Below, one piece after another: positions 10,252 through 20,798 of a DNA stretch of 64,000 bases. Below the pieces are notes generated by a model, which did no database searches, had not been told where the DNA came from, and saw only the letters and a program-made list of their open reading frames with translations. The DNA is from Misgurnus anguillicaudatus. Lineage: Eukaryota; Chordata; Actinopteri; Cypriniformes; Cobitidae. The position numbers were made by a program, and so were the translations under genes. The stretch is taken from assembly GCF_027580225.2 (NCBI RefSeq), contig NC_073339.2, forward strand, positions 38,616,501 to 38,680,500, in the 5' to 3' direction. The stretch's first letter is position 1, and the number at the start of each line of letters is the position of its first letter.

Positions 10252-10735
10252 TTAACTCATAATTTTAAGGCAACCCGGTAACTTACTTTTTTAAGTTGAA
10301 CCAACAAACCTTTTTTTACATTGTAGAATTAGAAATTAGTTTTTGTTTTATTTATGTTTAAGAAATCCTGTTTGTTCCTGCTATTGCTCAAATAAAATGT
10401 AATGTTAAGTCACACAACATACTTTCAAAAACTTACAAAAGACTGTAATTATAAATTATCACTTCCATTGCAAAACCAACAAATCGAATGGTGGCATGAT
10501 GTCCTAAGACTGTTGCACAGTACTGTATGTGATTTAAATTGTGATATCTGTGCTCATTAGGAATCAGTTCGATATAATTGTTGTTTTTATTCAACAAATG
10601 CCACAAGACTAATTAATGTAAGGTAAAAGTTAGCAGATAAAAAAGTATGTAAATTTGATATTTTTAGCAAACGTTCTTGCAAAACAGTTTGCTTGTAACA
10701 AAAATGTAATTCATTATTATAAGCTTATCATTTTG

Positions 10736-10853
10736 AGGTAAGGTAAGGTAAGGTAAGGTAAGGTAAGGTAAGGTAAGGTAAGGTAAGGTAAGGTAAGGTA
10801 AGGTAAGGTAAGGTAAGGTAAGGTAAGGTAAGGTAAGGTAAGGTAAGGTAAGG
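10736..10853 (+). repeat. (AGGTA)n pentanucleotide microsatellite
   Basis: About 23 uninterrupted AGGTA units. The perfect array opens a minus-strand frame of repeated PYLTL residues, which is an artefact. Confidence 0.98.
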
Positions 10854-10926
10854 AGACATTATTAAACACTAATATATTTATGTACTTTATATCTAAAATA
10901 TCTAAAAAAAGTGGGTATCTATGGCG

Positions 10927-11149
10927 TGGTTTCATAGACAAGCACAAACTAGGCCTTAGTTAAATTATATATACTTTTATATACCTTCATACTTTTATAA
11001 ACATGCCTTGAAAAAACACATTACTGTGTAACTTAAGATAAATTAATGGCACTAGCATATTTTAAGATCTGTCAGTGCAAGTTATTTTCTGCTGAGACAG
11101 CTCAAACATGTGTCTTAGGACTAGCCTTAAGCCTTGTCTGAGAAACCGG
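10927..11149 (+). repeat. MITE with GGTTTC..AGACAAG ends
   Basis: Left GGTTTCATAGACAAGCACAA and right GCCTTGTCTGAGAAACC form an imperfect TIR; inner ACTAGGCCTTAG and CTAGCCTTAAG are also roughly inverted. It resembles a widespread fish repeat with CCGGTTTCACAGACA ends. Confidence 0.55.
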
Positions 11150-11166
11150 GGGTTATGTTATATGTA

Positions 11167-11880
11167 CAGTACTGTGTAAAGTTCTTTTAATTTTTGTTTT
11201 AGAACTTTTAATGTCCATCCATGTTTATTTTTCAATCTGTTTTATTAGGATACAAACAGAAAATACAGGAAAATATGTAAAAAAAAATTCAGGACTAACG
11301 GCGCATTAACACGGGGCGTAAGCGTTAACGCTTAACGGAAGGCTTTCCTGAAGCGTGGCCAACAGCCAATCACAATGGCCACAACACATGCCTCGGTCTT
11401 CCATAAATGTAATTGGCTGGCTTTGCCTAGGTTATTTGCATAAGGCGATCTGATGCCACTTGAAAAGTTTGGCACTGATTAAAAGTTAATGGGAAGCGTT
11501 AACGCTTACGCCCCGTGTGAATGCGCCGTAAATGTCTTTTTTAGGCATCGTCTGTGTTAAGTTTGACCTCTCTTGACACTAAACACATCTTGAGCGTTTT
11601 TGAGCAGAATAAAGTAAAAAGACTAATTTCTTTCAATCTAGAAATTAGGATTTAATTTTATTTAGTTTTAAGAGATCCTGCAGTTTCCTGCTATTGCTCA
11701 AGTGAAAGGGCAGTTTACCCTAACACTTGACACCTCAGTTTACATATATACACATTTCCTGTATTTTCTGGATGTATGCTATTAAAGAGACTGAGAAACA
11801 ATTATATGTGATCACTATAAGATTGCAAAAACAACAAATCTAATTCTTGCATGGTGACCTAAGACTTTTGCACAATACTG
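11167..11880 (+). mobile_element. T2 Tc1-like MITE copy 2
   Basis: Left CAGTACTGTGTAAAG and right CTTTTGCACAATACTG form an imperfect TIR, with TA on each side (11165-11166 and 11881-11882). Without its nested Harbinger MITE it is about 480 bp. No transposase sequence is left. Confidence 0.75.
11299..11528 (+). mobile_element. Harbinger-like MITE (CGGCGCATTAACACGGGGCG)
   Basis: A 230-bp element with TIRs of about 35 bp: CGGCGCATTAACACGGGGCG then TAAGCGTTAACGCTT, mirrored at the right end. It is flanked by the 3-bp duplication TAA (11296-11298 and 11529-11531), as expected of PIF/Harbinger. It lies inside T2 copy 2. Confidence 0.88.
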
Positions 11881-11882
11881 TA

Positions 11883-12717
11883 TAACCATGTCTGTGAAAT
11901 CAAGTCTCATAATCTAATTATAGATTATACTCATTTATTTCACTTTAATTTCAATCGTTGACATGACCTTACTCCGTCAATATCAGGGTAATATTTTCCT
12001 TAAATGTTCTTCACATTATGATTTTATCTTGAACACAATAAATCAAAAAAAATTTGCTGGATTTTCACATGCAGACTACATATACATTAAAACGTTTTTG
12101 AACCAGTAAATTGTGATTACCTCTCTAATTGAAATTATTACCATTGGATTTTTATGTATTTAAAAATCTATTACCCACACATTTAATTAGCTTCAACATA
12201 GTTAGCTAACTACTGCAATAACTGCCATTCTATTTCAGGCAGTCAAACATTAACTTCAAGCAAAATCAGTAACACATATGCTCTCACTCTTCACTTTCTT
12301 TCACTGTTTCTTTTATTTGCCTTTCATGTTGAAAGCTAAGCAAATGAATGTGGGTGCATATAATCAGCGCTGCAGTGTGGAGGTGCAGAAAGTAAGTGAA
12401 CGTGGTGACAGAACGCATTAAAGAGAAAGAATGAGTTGCATAATTAAATGGGTTTGGCAGTCTGTGGCAAACTAAGATTATTGTGAATACGACACTTTTT
12501 ATCTCTCCTGCATGGTTCTCCAGAATCAGCTGACAGAAGTCATATGAGATACAAATTATATTGTGGTGTACCCATAATAAAATAAGTTCATGTGTCATAA
12601 GTATAAGTTCATGGGTTAAAGAGCCAGTACCTATTTTTCTTTTCATTATATTACATTTCTTTTGGTGTGTGCGTGCGTGCATGCGTGTGTGTTAGTTTGT
12701 GTTAATTTTCTGCAAAG
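11883..12717. other. Unique non-coding interval
   Basis: No repeat recognised. A 132-codon minus-strand frame at 12284-12682 lacks any identifiable domain and ends in low-complexity TG-rich sequence. Confidence 0.5.
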
Positions 12718-12720
12718 TTA

Positions 12721-13226
12721 AGGGCTGGTTATAGTTGTGCGTAGGTCCTACGGCGTAGGTTCCGCGTCAGTTTTCAAATATACTTTTGCGTCGCCATCCG
12801 CGTCGACCTGCAAACACACGCGCAGATCGCTGGTAGGCAGTATCCACGAGTGTAACCACAGTAGCAGTGCGACCGTCAAAGAAGAAGAAAGTTAACCCAC
12901 AAACGAAGAAGAAACAGTAACTTGTTGTGTTTGAGAAGATCAGCAATGATGGAATTAAATAAACAGCAACTTTTGTTGCAGTTTGAGTTAAATCACTCCT
13001 CAACTTGGCTCATCTTTGTTTTCACCGTCGCAAACGGAAGTACCCATGATGCAGTTTTTTTACCTGACGGGAGGGGTTCTGGTGGAACAATCACAGCGCT
13101 TGCTGTCCGCGTAGAACTGACGCGTTCTTAAAATTTTTGCGAGGTGCACGTCAGGCTACGCACAGGCTACGGATAGCCTACGCCGTAGCTACGGCGTAGA
13201 ACTTACGCACGACTATAAATTGGGCT
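12721..13226 (+). mobile_element. Harbinger-like MITE (TACGGCGTAGG arms)
   Basis: Left AGGGCTGGTTATAGTTGTGC then GTAGG, right CTTACGCACGACTATAAATT then GGGCT, flanked by TTA at 12718-12720 and 13227-13229. Inner TCCTACGGCGTAGG and CCTACGCCGTAG arms add to the fold. The middle (about 12880-13090) is unpaired and has no recognisable protein. Confidence 0.82.
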
Positions 13227-13235
13227 TTACAAATC

Positions 13236-13786
13236 CCAAACGATGATGCAAGTTAATCATCTTCATCTGAAAGCTCTTTTCATGGATTACGATGAACAGA
13301 ACGATTGTAGGCAACAGTTTACTTCCGCGGCTAGTTGACATGGAGACGATGCATATTATCATAATCCCGCCCGCTTCTGACTCACAGCCTGTAAAGCCCG
13401 GGATACACTGCACAATTATTGGCTGTCCCAGATGAAAGATTGCCATTGTGAAACAATTGTCGCGATTTCTGTGATCGTGGCTTTTCATTGGTGGTCCTAT
13501 GTCGTACAGTTAGAGAGGTTCAAAGACGGCCTTGCGTCCAAAGAAATTCAGCATGATCACCGCACAGTGTGTTTGCTGCTATAACCTGCGTACTGGTATT
13601 TGTTTACCACTGCGCATGCTGGTGACGTTGTGCTAACATGTGACGCACCTTACCAATCTGTTCTGGTCAAGCCGCACTGGCAAAGTTGGTCATCTGCATT
13701 TTCTGGATCAGATTCGGTAAAGACGATGTTATCTCCTGCTGGAGCAGATCTTCCAAATATGGTAAGGAGCGTCACATTTCCGACGC
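13236..13786 (-). repeat. Family R repeat copy 1, split by an insertion
   Basis: Segments 13236-13394 and about 13745-13786 match, on the minus strand, the start and body of the copies at 23592 and 62289 (GAAATGTGACGCTCCTTACC; CAGGCTGTGAGTCAGAAGCG; GGAAGTAAACTGTTGCCTAC). The roughly 350 bp between them begins AGCCCGGGATACACTGCAC and looks like a separate insertion whose right end I could not define. Confidence 0.6.
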
Positions 13787-13842
13787 ACCCTTGAGGTATT
13801 CTGCATTGGATAACATTGGCTAGCTGGCCACACCGTGCTTAG

Positions 13843-14200
13843 GGGGCGTGCACACCAAAGCTTTTACGCCCATGGGCGGTGCATGTTTTCGATTGTTTCC
13901 AATGGAAGCTCAGCGTTTTACAAATAAGCCAGCAGCTAGCGGTTTTCTTCCGCGCTACAAACCGGCGCTCTGCAGATTTTCTGCGCTGAGCCCTGAGCGC
14001 GAGAGTTTAAAAATATTCAACTTTGGGGAAAAAGCTCCGCTCGTCAATGTCAGTTCTCACACAGCTGTCCAATCACAGTGGAGGAGGGGCGGGACATTAC
14101 CACAGCAACCAACCGGCTCACAGCTGAAGTATCAGAGCTACCAAAGCGCTTAGCTAAAGAAAGCTGGCACTCAGCTGAGAAACAGCTGGCATTTGGCGTC
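13843..14200 (+). mobile_element. GC-box MITE copy 1 (GGGGCGTGCACACCAA end), right end lost
   Basis: Begins GGGGGCGTGCACACCAAAGC as does the element at 16539. It contains CCAATCACAGTGGAGGAGGG then GCGGGACA at about 14068, the inverse of the CCCGCCCC..ATTGG module repeated three times in the other copy. It is cut at about 14200, where a fragment related to the Harbinger element of 59308 follows (GGGTTGTTCCTATTC, 14206-14220). Confidence 0.7.
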
Positions 14201-15160
14201 CTCCAGGGTTGTTCCTATTCCTACTGTATAATGAGTAATGGGTGTGTTTTGTGTCGTAATGAGTAATGGGTGTTTTGGAGTGCACAACCCCTTACTCAGA
14301 ACGATGAGCTTTGTAGAAATTGCGTGTTTCGGAAAGATAGACATAGAGGAGCAACAATAATGTACAGTATGTGGAAAATAATGTGTTTTTTGAACCATAA
14401 ACCACTTGAACACATTGCATTTTACCAAATACCCTAAATAACCCTCTTTAAGCATTTGCTTAATTTAGTAATAGGGGCTTTTTAAATGCTAATGTCAAAT
14501 TTCTAGTATGTGTTCCATATTTGAGAAATATTGTAACTCTTTCACTTTTATCAGTTCAGTTTCCATAAATAGTCTGAATTAACTATGGGCAGAGCTTTGC
14601 TTTGTGAAAATTGAACAGGTGGATCACTGGTATGATTTGACAGGCTTGTCAACACAAAAAAATGCCATGTGTTCATTCAAACTGTATGGTATTTTGGTAC
14701 AAATTTGCTTATCACTTGGTAATGTGGTTGATGGTAACACTAGCTTTTATTGTTCCGTTAACTTCCAAATGTGCACATGCGGACACGGCAAACCGAAAAC
14801 ACAAAGTTCACGCAAAAAAAATAATAATTCGCTGCGTTCCTAAGTTCAAGTTTGGTAAAATCTGACCTGCAAATTCGTATCAGGTGATCGAAACATTGTC
14901 GCATAACTATTTTAGGAAATCCAATGCTTTTGTTAATAGTAACGGTGTCACACAGTCCTGTTTCGTTTAACACTGCTTTAAAAGATTATAAATAAAAGAA
15001 GCTGTCTGTATCACCCTGTCTGGGTTTGATGTCACTTAAATAAATTGTATATTTTAACATTTAAACATTTTTTTTATTAGTTTGTACAGACAACGGCTTG
15101 CCGCTTGATGTCATATCCAGTCTGCATAGAATTTATGCATGGTGAAAATGTGACCAATAT
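14201..15160. other. Mostly unique non-coding interval
   Basis: The first 100 bp hold a decayed, partly duplicated piece of the GGGCCCTATTTTAAC Harbinger family (two copies of GTAATGAGTAATGGGTGT near 14228 and 14254). The rest shows no repeat or gene that I can support. Confidence 0.5.
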
Positions 15161-15164
15161 TTAA

Positions 15165-15540
15165 AGGTGCAGTGTGTAAATTTTAGTGGCATCTAGTGGT
15201 GAGGTTGCGAATTGCAACCAATGGCTCAGTTAACTGCTCACCTCTCGCTTTTAAAACGCATAGAGAAGTTACGGTAGCCGCCACCAGACAAATATGTCAT
15301 CTTCAGAGACAGCTTCGTAAAAAAGTTTGTCCGTTTAGGGCTTCTGTAGAAACATGGCGGCACAAAATGGTGACTTTCATGTGAGGGGACCCTCGGTATG
15401 TAGTTTAAAATGTCTCATTCTTTGGTAATAAAAAGAAAAGTGTTCATTATAAAAGGTCTTTATACACCCCTGATAATATCTTTTGTATATTATTTTGCAT
15501 TTCTGTCAAGAGATCCTTCTAAAAATTACACACTGCACCT
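15165..15540 (+). mobile_element. TTAA-e MITE copy 1 (AGGTGCAGTGTGTAA)
   Basis: A 376-bp element with TIR AGGTGCAGTGTGTAA/TTACACACTGCACCT, flanked by TTAA at 15161-15164 and 15541-15544. Common fish family; other copies are at 54848 (end only) and 60484 (interrupted). Non-coding. Confidence 0.9.
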
Positions 15541-15544
15541 TTAA

Positions 15545-16384
15545 CTCAATATTTTTCTTTGTATAGACATATTAAGCAGTAACAACTTTCTGTAAACTTC
15601 CACAGACAATCAATAACAACAGGACCATTTTAGAGTCGTTTATTTCTAAAAATGGTTTTATTTCCGTGCCATGTTATTCATTTTGCATATTGTTTTGCAT
15701 ACAACAGCAGTGTTGGGTCATTATGTCTAATGTGAAATCTGGGTCCTCTGTCAGTGTATGTCAGTACAGTACATCAAACTCTTTTCTATGAAATGATCAA
15801 TACAAATCATGTTCTTCATGAAATATCATCCATTTTACAAAACACTTTTGTTTGTCTGTAAGTGTGATTGTGTTTGTTTCAATGAGCAGCCATTATCTGA
15901 ACTCATCTCTGTCAATCATTCATTGCATCATTCTGCTCATCTGGCTCACTTGTCACCATCAACCCCCTCTCCTTTCCTCTCTCGCTCTCTCCATCTCCTC
16001 CTCTCCAGCTCTGTCACTCTTAATTTTACCCTCTCTCTCACCATCTGTGATCTAGTGTTGGGGAGTAAAAAACTAAACATAAATCGACAGCATTTTTTCA
16101 GCAGTGTGACAATAGTTCAGCAGAAGTCTTAAAATAAAATGTTGCTTTTCCAGTAAGCCACTTTTTCCAAGAAGTAGCACTGTAGCAAAGTGCAGTAGTT
16201 TCTGGGTGTTTTTACTGTACAGTTCATACATCGTTCATCAAAACCCAAATTGTTTTTGTGCCATGCACAACGCAGACCGATGCACACAGGGACGTACTGT
16301 TTATAGTACGGGTTCATGATGAAAAGCTGCTTACAGAGTAATTTATTGATATAATATTCTTTCACTTAAAATGTAAGTGACTGT
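15545..16384. other. Unique non-coding interval with a pyrimidine tract
   Basis: Contains a CT-rich tract at about 15955-16040 that opens overlapping low-complexity frames. Nothing else is recognised. Confidence 0.5.
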
Positions 16385-16480
16385 AAATGTCAGCGTTATC
16401 TTATATATGTGAAAGATTTACGTCTCTGTCTGATAAATGTCAGCGTTATCTTATATATGTGAAGGATTTAAGTCTTTCGA
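16385..16480 (+). repeat. Tandem duplication, 50-bp period
   Basis: AAATGTCAGCGTTATCTTAT then ATATGTGAA starts at 16385 and again at 16435 with three or so substitutions. It is a simple local duplication in otherwise unique DNA. Confidence 0.85.
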
Positions 16481-16538
16481 GTAAAACAAAAGCTTATTGA
16501 TCTAGTTCAGTGAGTCTGTTATTTTATTTTAACCGTTA

Positions 16539-17213
16539 GGGGCGTGCACACCAACGCTTTTAAACATGGCAGAAAACGCCAGGCGGATGCCGAATGCAAG
16601 CTTTTTTAGCCAGCTTTCTTCATCTGAACGCTTTGGGTGCTGTTCTGATTTGTTTATCAGTCGTTGTACGATGCACCAGTTGGTTGTTGTGATATTTGTC
16701 CCGCCCCTCCTCCACTGTGATTGGACGGCCTTGTGAGAACTGACATTGACGAGCTAAGCTTTTCACCCAAAGTTTAATATTTTTTAACTCTCGGCGCTCA
16801 ACGTTAAGTGCCAGCTTTCTTCAGCTTAGTGCTTTCGTAAGCTGTAAGCCGGATGGTTGCTGTGGTAATGTCCCGCCCCTCCTCCACTGTGATTGGACGG
16901 CCATGTGAGAACTGCCATTGACGAGCTAAGCTTTGCACCCAAAGTTTAATATTTTTTAACTCTCGGCGCTCAACGCTGAGTGCCAGCTTTCTTCAGCTTA
17001 GCGCTTTCATAGCTGTGATACTTGAGCTGTAAGCCGGTTGGTTGCTGTGGTAATGTCCCGCCCCTCCTCCACTGTGATTGGACTGTCGTGTGAGAACTGC
17101 CATTGACGAGCTAAGCTTTCAGCGCAGAAAAAAAACGCATTTGAAAAACGCCGCGCTTCCATTGCAAACAATTGAAAACATATGCCGGCGTAAAAGCTTT
17201 GGTCTGCACGCCC
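16539..17213 (+). mobile_element. GC-box MITE copy 2 with internal tandem triplication
   Basis: Ends GGGGCGTGCACACCAACGCT and AAAGCTTTGGTCTGCACGCC then C form an imperfect TIR. The interior holds three tandem copies of a 172- to 185-bp unit. Each unit starts with GTCCCGCCCCTCCTCCACTG then TGATTGGA (16698, 16870, 17055) and continues with GAGAACTG.CATTGACGAGC. Each unit thus carries a GC box and an inverted CCAAT box 15-20 bp apart, a promoter-like layout. No open frame follows. Confidence 0.82.
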
Positions 17214-17336
17214 ACATACTCTTGATTGGAAGCTTACGTAAATTTTTTTATGTTATTTATACGTAGAGTTATGCTTCAACTAAGTGTAATGGAGAAATGC
17301 AAAAATCGTTAGTAGTGCGTAATTTGAGATTTGAGA

Positions 17337-17745
17337 TAAAGAGTATAGTTACAATTTTACCAGCGTGATCTCACGAGAATTTTTACATATTATATGAGTT
17401 GGCCAATTCGCATTAATTCATATGAAGCAAAAACGTATGAATATCATAAAAGAAAACAATAACGAAACCCCAACCATAACCACGCCCCTAACCTCAATGT
17501 CACAGGGATCAAGGCAAATTGTACAAAAATGTGGTCGTACAAATTAATGCGAATTTGCCAACACGTAAAAAACGTACGAATTGCGTTGGTTTTTACACAT
17601 ACACAAGAGTCCTAGTCCAATTTGCATGCATCCAACGTCTGTGTTACACGTATGAGTCAAATAAGCAATGCTTTGCAAGGCTGTGCGTCCAACCGTGCAT
17701 ATACGTTCGCGTATACGTTAAAAACTGACTATACTCTTGGCTTTA
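17337..17745 (+). repeat. AAGAGTATAGT-ended repeat with a family G segment
   Basis: AAGAGTATAGTTACA near 17338 and TGACTATACTCTT near 17727 form short inverted ends. From 17359 the sequence is the interspersed family G (GTGATCTCACGAGAATTTTT; AATTCGCATTAATTCATATG; ACCCCAACCATAACCACGCC), seen in pieces at 1268, 25489 and 50209. Boundaries between the two parts are uncertain. Confidence 0.5.
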
Positions 17746-18920
17746 GTTTTCCCTTTAGTTGTAACTTACACACAGCTGATGCAACTGGCCCCAAGAAACT
17801 AATTCTGTCTAATCATCGTGCAACATGAAGACACCATGGTTCTGCTTTTACTTTTCCTTTGACTCTGCTGCCTTTTGAAATGATTCACACGTTTGACCTT
17901 AATTAAAAATTATATTTTGTTTTGGCCTTGGTGTTGTTTCAAAATCGCAAACAAAGCCTGCCCTTCACATGTGGAGGACGTCGGCGATATCGCACCACCG
18001 TCAGCCCAGGCACAAACAATGATCTCAGTTTAAACCTTCTCATCGCAAGCTGCTCTCTTTTCAAGTTCTTCAACCCCCTGCCGGTCACGTGATGAATTCC
18101 AGTAGTCTCCCTGCATATTTATTTGTGAGGAGTGAAAGTATCTGTGACACGCTTTGAAGCTGGGTGTATGTGTGACTGGGTGTCAGGTTCGAGTTAGAGA
18201 ATGGTTATTGCATGTGTGCGCGTGTGCTTGTGCACTCGCCACTGGAGGTTGCATACTTTTTGCATCAGGTTGATGGAGAGCAGCACGCGCTCACAGGAGT
18301 GATAGGGTTTGATGTTTAATTAGGCCCTTGGCTCTGACAGATCTGATAGAAATTGAATTTCTGTCTGTCATTCACACAGTCTATCAAACCATCCATATGT
18401 TTTGTTTTGCCATCTGTGTGTACGAGTTTATGTGTGTGCACCGCAGTCATTTTCATTCTCTGTCATTATGGGAGAGACCAGGTTGGGAGAGACAGGCAAG
18501 TTATACTTCCGTATGTAATAAGGTTCGGAGTCGTAAGTTCAATAAAAGTAAACAAATTTGTTTTTCCTATATGTTTGAACCTAGTTGAATTGGAATAATG
18601 TAAATTTTGTTCATTTGAAATTATAGTCTTGGCCTCTGCATTCAATGCAAACGTAAGCTATGTTTATATAACCAAAAGGTTGAATTTCATTCTCAAATAA
18701 AGGTATTTTTCATGTTGGGAAATGTGTGAGTTTATTCATTTATTTGCTAGAATTAACAATAACAAAAAGTCATGTTAGATTCCTGTTCGTTTTCGCTCTT
18801 GTAAATAAACAAACTGTGTACAAAACGAAACCAAGGAAATGACAAATGTATTAATCATAAATATGACTTTTGACTCATCTACCGCCATTTCTCAGTGTAC
18901 ATTTATGCATCAACAATGTA
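17746..18920. other. Unique non-coding interval
   Basis: No recognised repeat. Overlapping plus-strand frames of 81-88 codons at 18328-18598 have no domain signature. The region is of mixed composition and could contain regulatory sequence. Confidence 0.45.
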
Positions 18921-18928
18921 CTAAAAAC

Positions 18929-18993
18929 TAGGGGTGAAATCGGACAGTTCATTACGATCAGATACAAATTTGATTTTCTCCGCCAGGGATGCA

Positions 18994-19045
<52 letters not shown>

Positions 19046-19472
19046 TCAATATATCAGAGCTTCTTCGATGCTGTTACGATTCGATACGGTTCGGTTAATT
19101 TATCGATATTTTTATATTAGGTACCTAGTTAATTAGTTACATTTTTACTTACAAATGTAGCCAAAATGTATAACATGAACATTTAATTACTTTGAAAATG
19201 GCACAATTTCTGTCTCAATTGGAACATTTATAACAACAAGCTAACAAAACTACACTTTTTAAAATAAAAATAAAAAAATGAATAATGAGTGTCAAAATGT
19301 CACATAAAATCAAGATTATGATGGCAACAGTCAACATTTTTGAGTATTTTGTGCCAAAATGTGCAATAGTGACAATCACTGAGGTAGTTTTAGAGGTAGT
19401 GGCATCGATGCATCGGATCGTTAGAAAAAAAATAAATGTACTGATCCATATTGATGTATTGTTACACCCCTA
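18929..19472 (+). mobile_element. hAT MITE (TAGGGGTG ends)
   Basis: Starts TAGGGGTGAAATCG, ends TTGTTACACCCCTA, and is flanked by the perfect 8-bp duplication CTAAAAAC (18921-18928 and 19473-19480). The 544-bp body is AT-rich and includes a (TTA)n tract at about 18988-19044. Non-autonomous. Confidence 0.92.
18988..19044 (+). repeat. (TTA)n microsatellite
   Basis: Nineteen or so pure TTA units inside the hAT MITE; it produces a poly-leucine frame that is an artefact. Confidence 0.97.
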
Positions 19473-19480
19473 CTAAAAAC

Positions 19481-19924
19481 CTTAAAACTTTTATTTGTGT
19501 TTTTTGTGTACTGTATAAGACATTTTGTCAAAATAATCCACGTTCAGACCAGTGCCACACATGTCCTGAAAAGTGGAGCCAAGACATTTTGATCGGCCCC
19601 TGGCGGCTAGTTTTGACAAGGCATACATCAAATGCAGAAATCTCGTGAGATGTTGGGTTAAGGGTTAGGTTTGGTAAAGGATTAGGATGAAAACAGCAGT
19701 TGTGGCTAGATGGGATACAACTACGGCCTAAATCCTGTGAAATGTTAGGTTTATGGTTAGGTTTGGGGGTAGGATTAGGATAAAAAAGTGCTCATCCGGC
19801 GAGATTTTTGCATTATAGGTCATAAACCCGCCCTCTTCATGTTAACAGATGGAAGGTGAGACAAACTAAAAAATCAAATTACACTTCAAAAAAAAATTTC
19901 CAAGGATGGTTTCTGTTACTTTAG
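19481..19924. other. Interval with degenerate GGTTAGG-type sequence
   Basis: Between about 19645 and 19790 it has GGGTTAAGGGTTAGGTTTGG and GGTTAGGTTTGGGGGTAGG separated by about 90 bp. This is the GTTAGG-rich core of an interspersed fish repeat rather than telomere sequence. No gene. Confidence 0.5.
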
Positions 19925-19928
19925 TTAA

Positions 19929-20199
19929 AGCAACACTATGTAGTTTCCATGTAAAAATGACAGCTCCCCCATGTGGTTGAAAATCGCAACAGTGCCTGGT
20001 ATCAGACACTCTTTTGCAGGCAGGGGGAGGGGCGGGGCTGTGTTTCCTACCCTCCACCGCCACTTTCAGAGTGTGCTTGTAGCAGCTAGGAGGCTGCTCA
20101 GGTTGCAGCAACACTACAATTTGTCCAGTTAAAAGTTGTTCTATCACTGAAATAATTTTAGAGACATTATTTAAATGTAAAAAACTACATAGTGTTGCT
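19929..20199 (+). mobile_element. TTAA-d MITE (AGCAACACTATGTAG)
   Basis: A 271-bp element with TIR AGCAACACTATGTAGTTT and its inverse, flanked by TTAA at 19925-19928 and 20200-20203. The middle has a GC-rich GGGGGAGGGGCGGGGC block near 20022. Non-coding. Confidence 0.9.
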
Positions 20200-20296
20200 T
20201 TAATCCTTATCATGATGGATAAAGTACTTTTAGTGTTAGTTTTTCGAATAAGTTTGTTTTAAGTTGGTTGTTAGATGTTATTAAAAGGGGTGTAAC

Positions 20297-20773
20297 CATA
20301 GATATGTATAAAGGCTAGATGTCTCGCCCTCGCTGCTGGCCAATTGAGTGGAACGTCCGCATTTTGGCGGCCATCTTGCCACATGACGCTCGCTCGCTCG
20401 TGGCATTGGGTTTTAATGGTGCGGGTACTTTTAAATGACCATAACTTGCTTAATTTTTTACCGATTTTCAAACAGTTTGTTTTGTTATAGACGTCAAAGA
20501 TGTACCTATGACACTGCATACTTATACTAAAAATAAATAATAAATTCATGAAACATGTTAAAGCATCCAGAAATATAGCCATGTAATAACGTTTGTAAAA
20601 AACCAAACCGTTTGAAAATCGGTAGAAAATTGAGCAAGTTATGGTCATTTAAATGTACCTGCACCATTAAACTCAATGCTACGAGTGAGCGAGCGCCCCT
20701 GTGGTAAGATGGCCACCAGGTGATGCCGTTAGAGACTCCGCCGTAAGACATCTAGCGTTTATACATATCTATG
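20297..20773 (+). mobile_element. hAT MITE, long palindrome (CATAGATATGTATAAA)
   Basis: Ends CATAGATATGTATAAAGGCT and its near inverse, flanked by the perfect 8-bp duplication GGTGTAAC (20289-20296 and 20774-20781). The arms pair over about 180 bp (20297-20485 with 20595-20773), including GCGAGCG and CGATTTTCAAAC blocks, leaving a loop of about 110 bp. Confidence 0.9.
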
Positions 20774-20798
20774 GGTGTAACGACTTGATTTGTGCAAG

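Larger units (their letters stand above)
8764..10325 (+). mobile_element. GGTTCAACTT inverted-arm MITE, interrupted twice
   Basis: Left arm 8768-8820 (GTTGGTTCAACTTAAAAAAG, then TAAGTTACC) is the inverse of right arm 10256-10312 (CGGTAACTTACTTTTTTAAG, then TTGAACCAAC). The right end continues into TTTTTTTACATTGTA, the ACAATGTAAAA type of terminus shared by other hairpin MITEs here. The arms are separated by a TTAA-a and a TTAA-b element plus about 70 bp of its own core. Confidence 0.75.
8581..10525 (+). mobile_element. T2 Tc1-like relic, copy 1, host of nested insertions
   Basis: The flanks 8581-8763 and 10326-10525 match, in order, the element at 11167-11880 (GGATACAAACAGAAAATA, CCTGCTATTGCTCAA, then AAGACTGTTGCACAGTACTG at the right end followed by TA). 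The left terminus is degraded. Its interior is filled by a second element that itself holds two further insertions. Confidence 0.7.

Noticed and set aside
10717..10947. Minus-strand protein with PYLTL repeats
   Set aside because: Translation of a perfect AGGTA microsatellite.
12284..12682. 132-codon minus-strand gene
   Set aside because: No recognisable domain, ends in a TG-rich tract, no supporting context.
18870..19136. Plus-strand frame with poly-leucine
   Set aside because: Translation of a (TTA)n tract inside a hAT MITE.
19645..19790. Interstitial telomere repeats
   Set aside because: GGTTAGG-like units are irregular and belong to a dispersed fish repeat; similar stretches are at 42826 and 50415.
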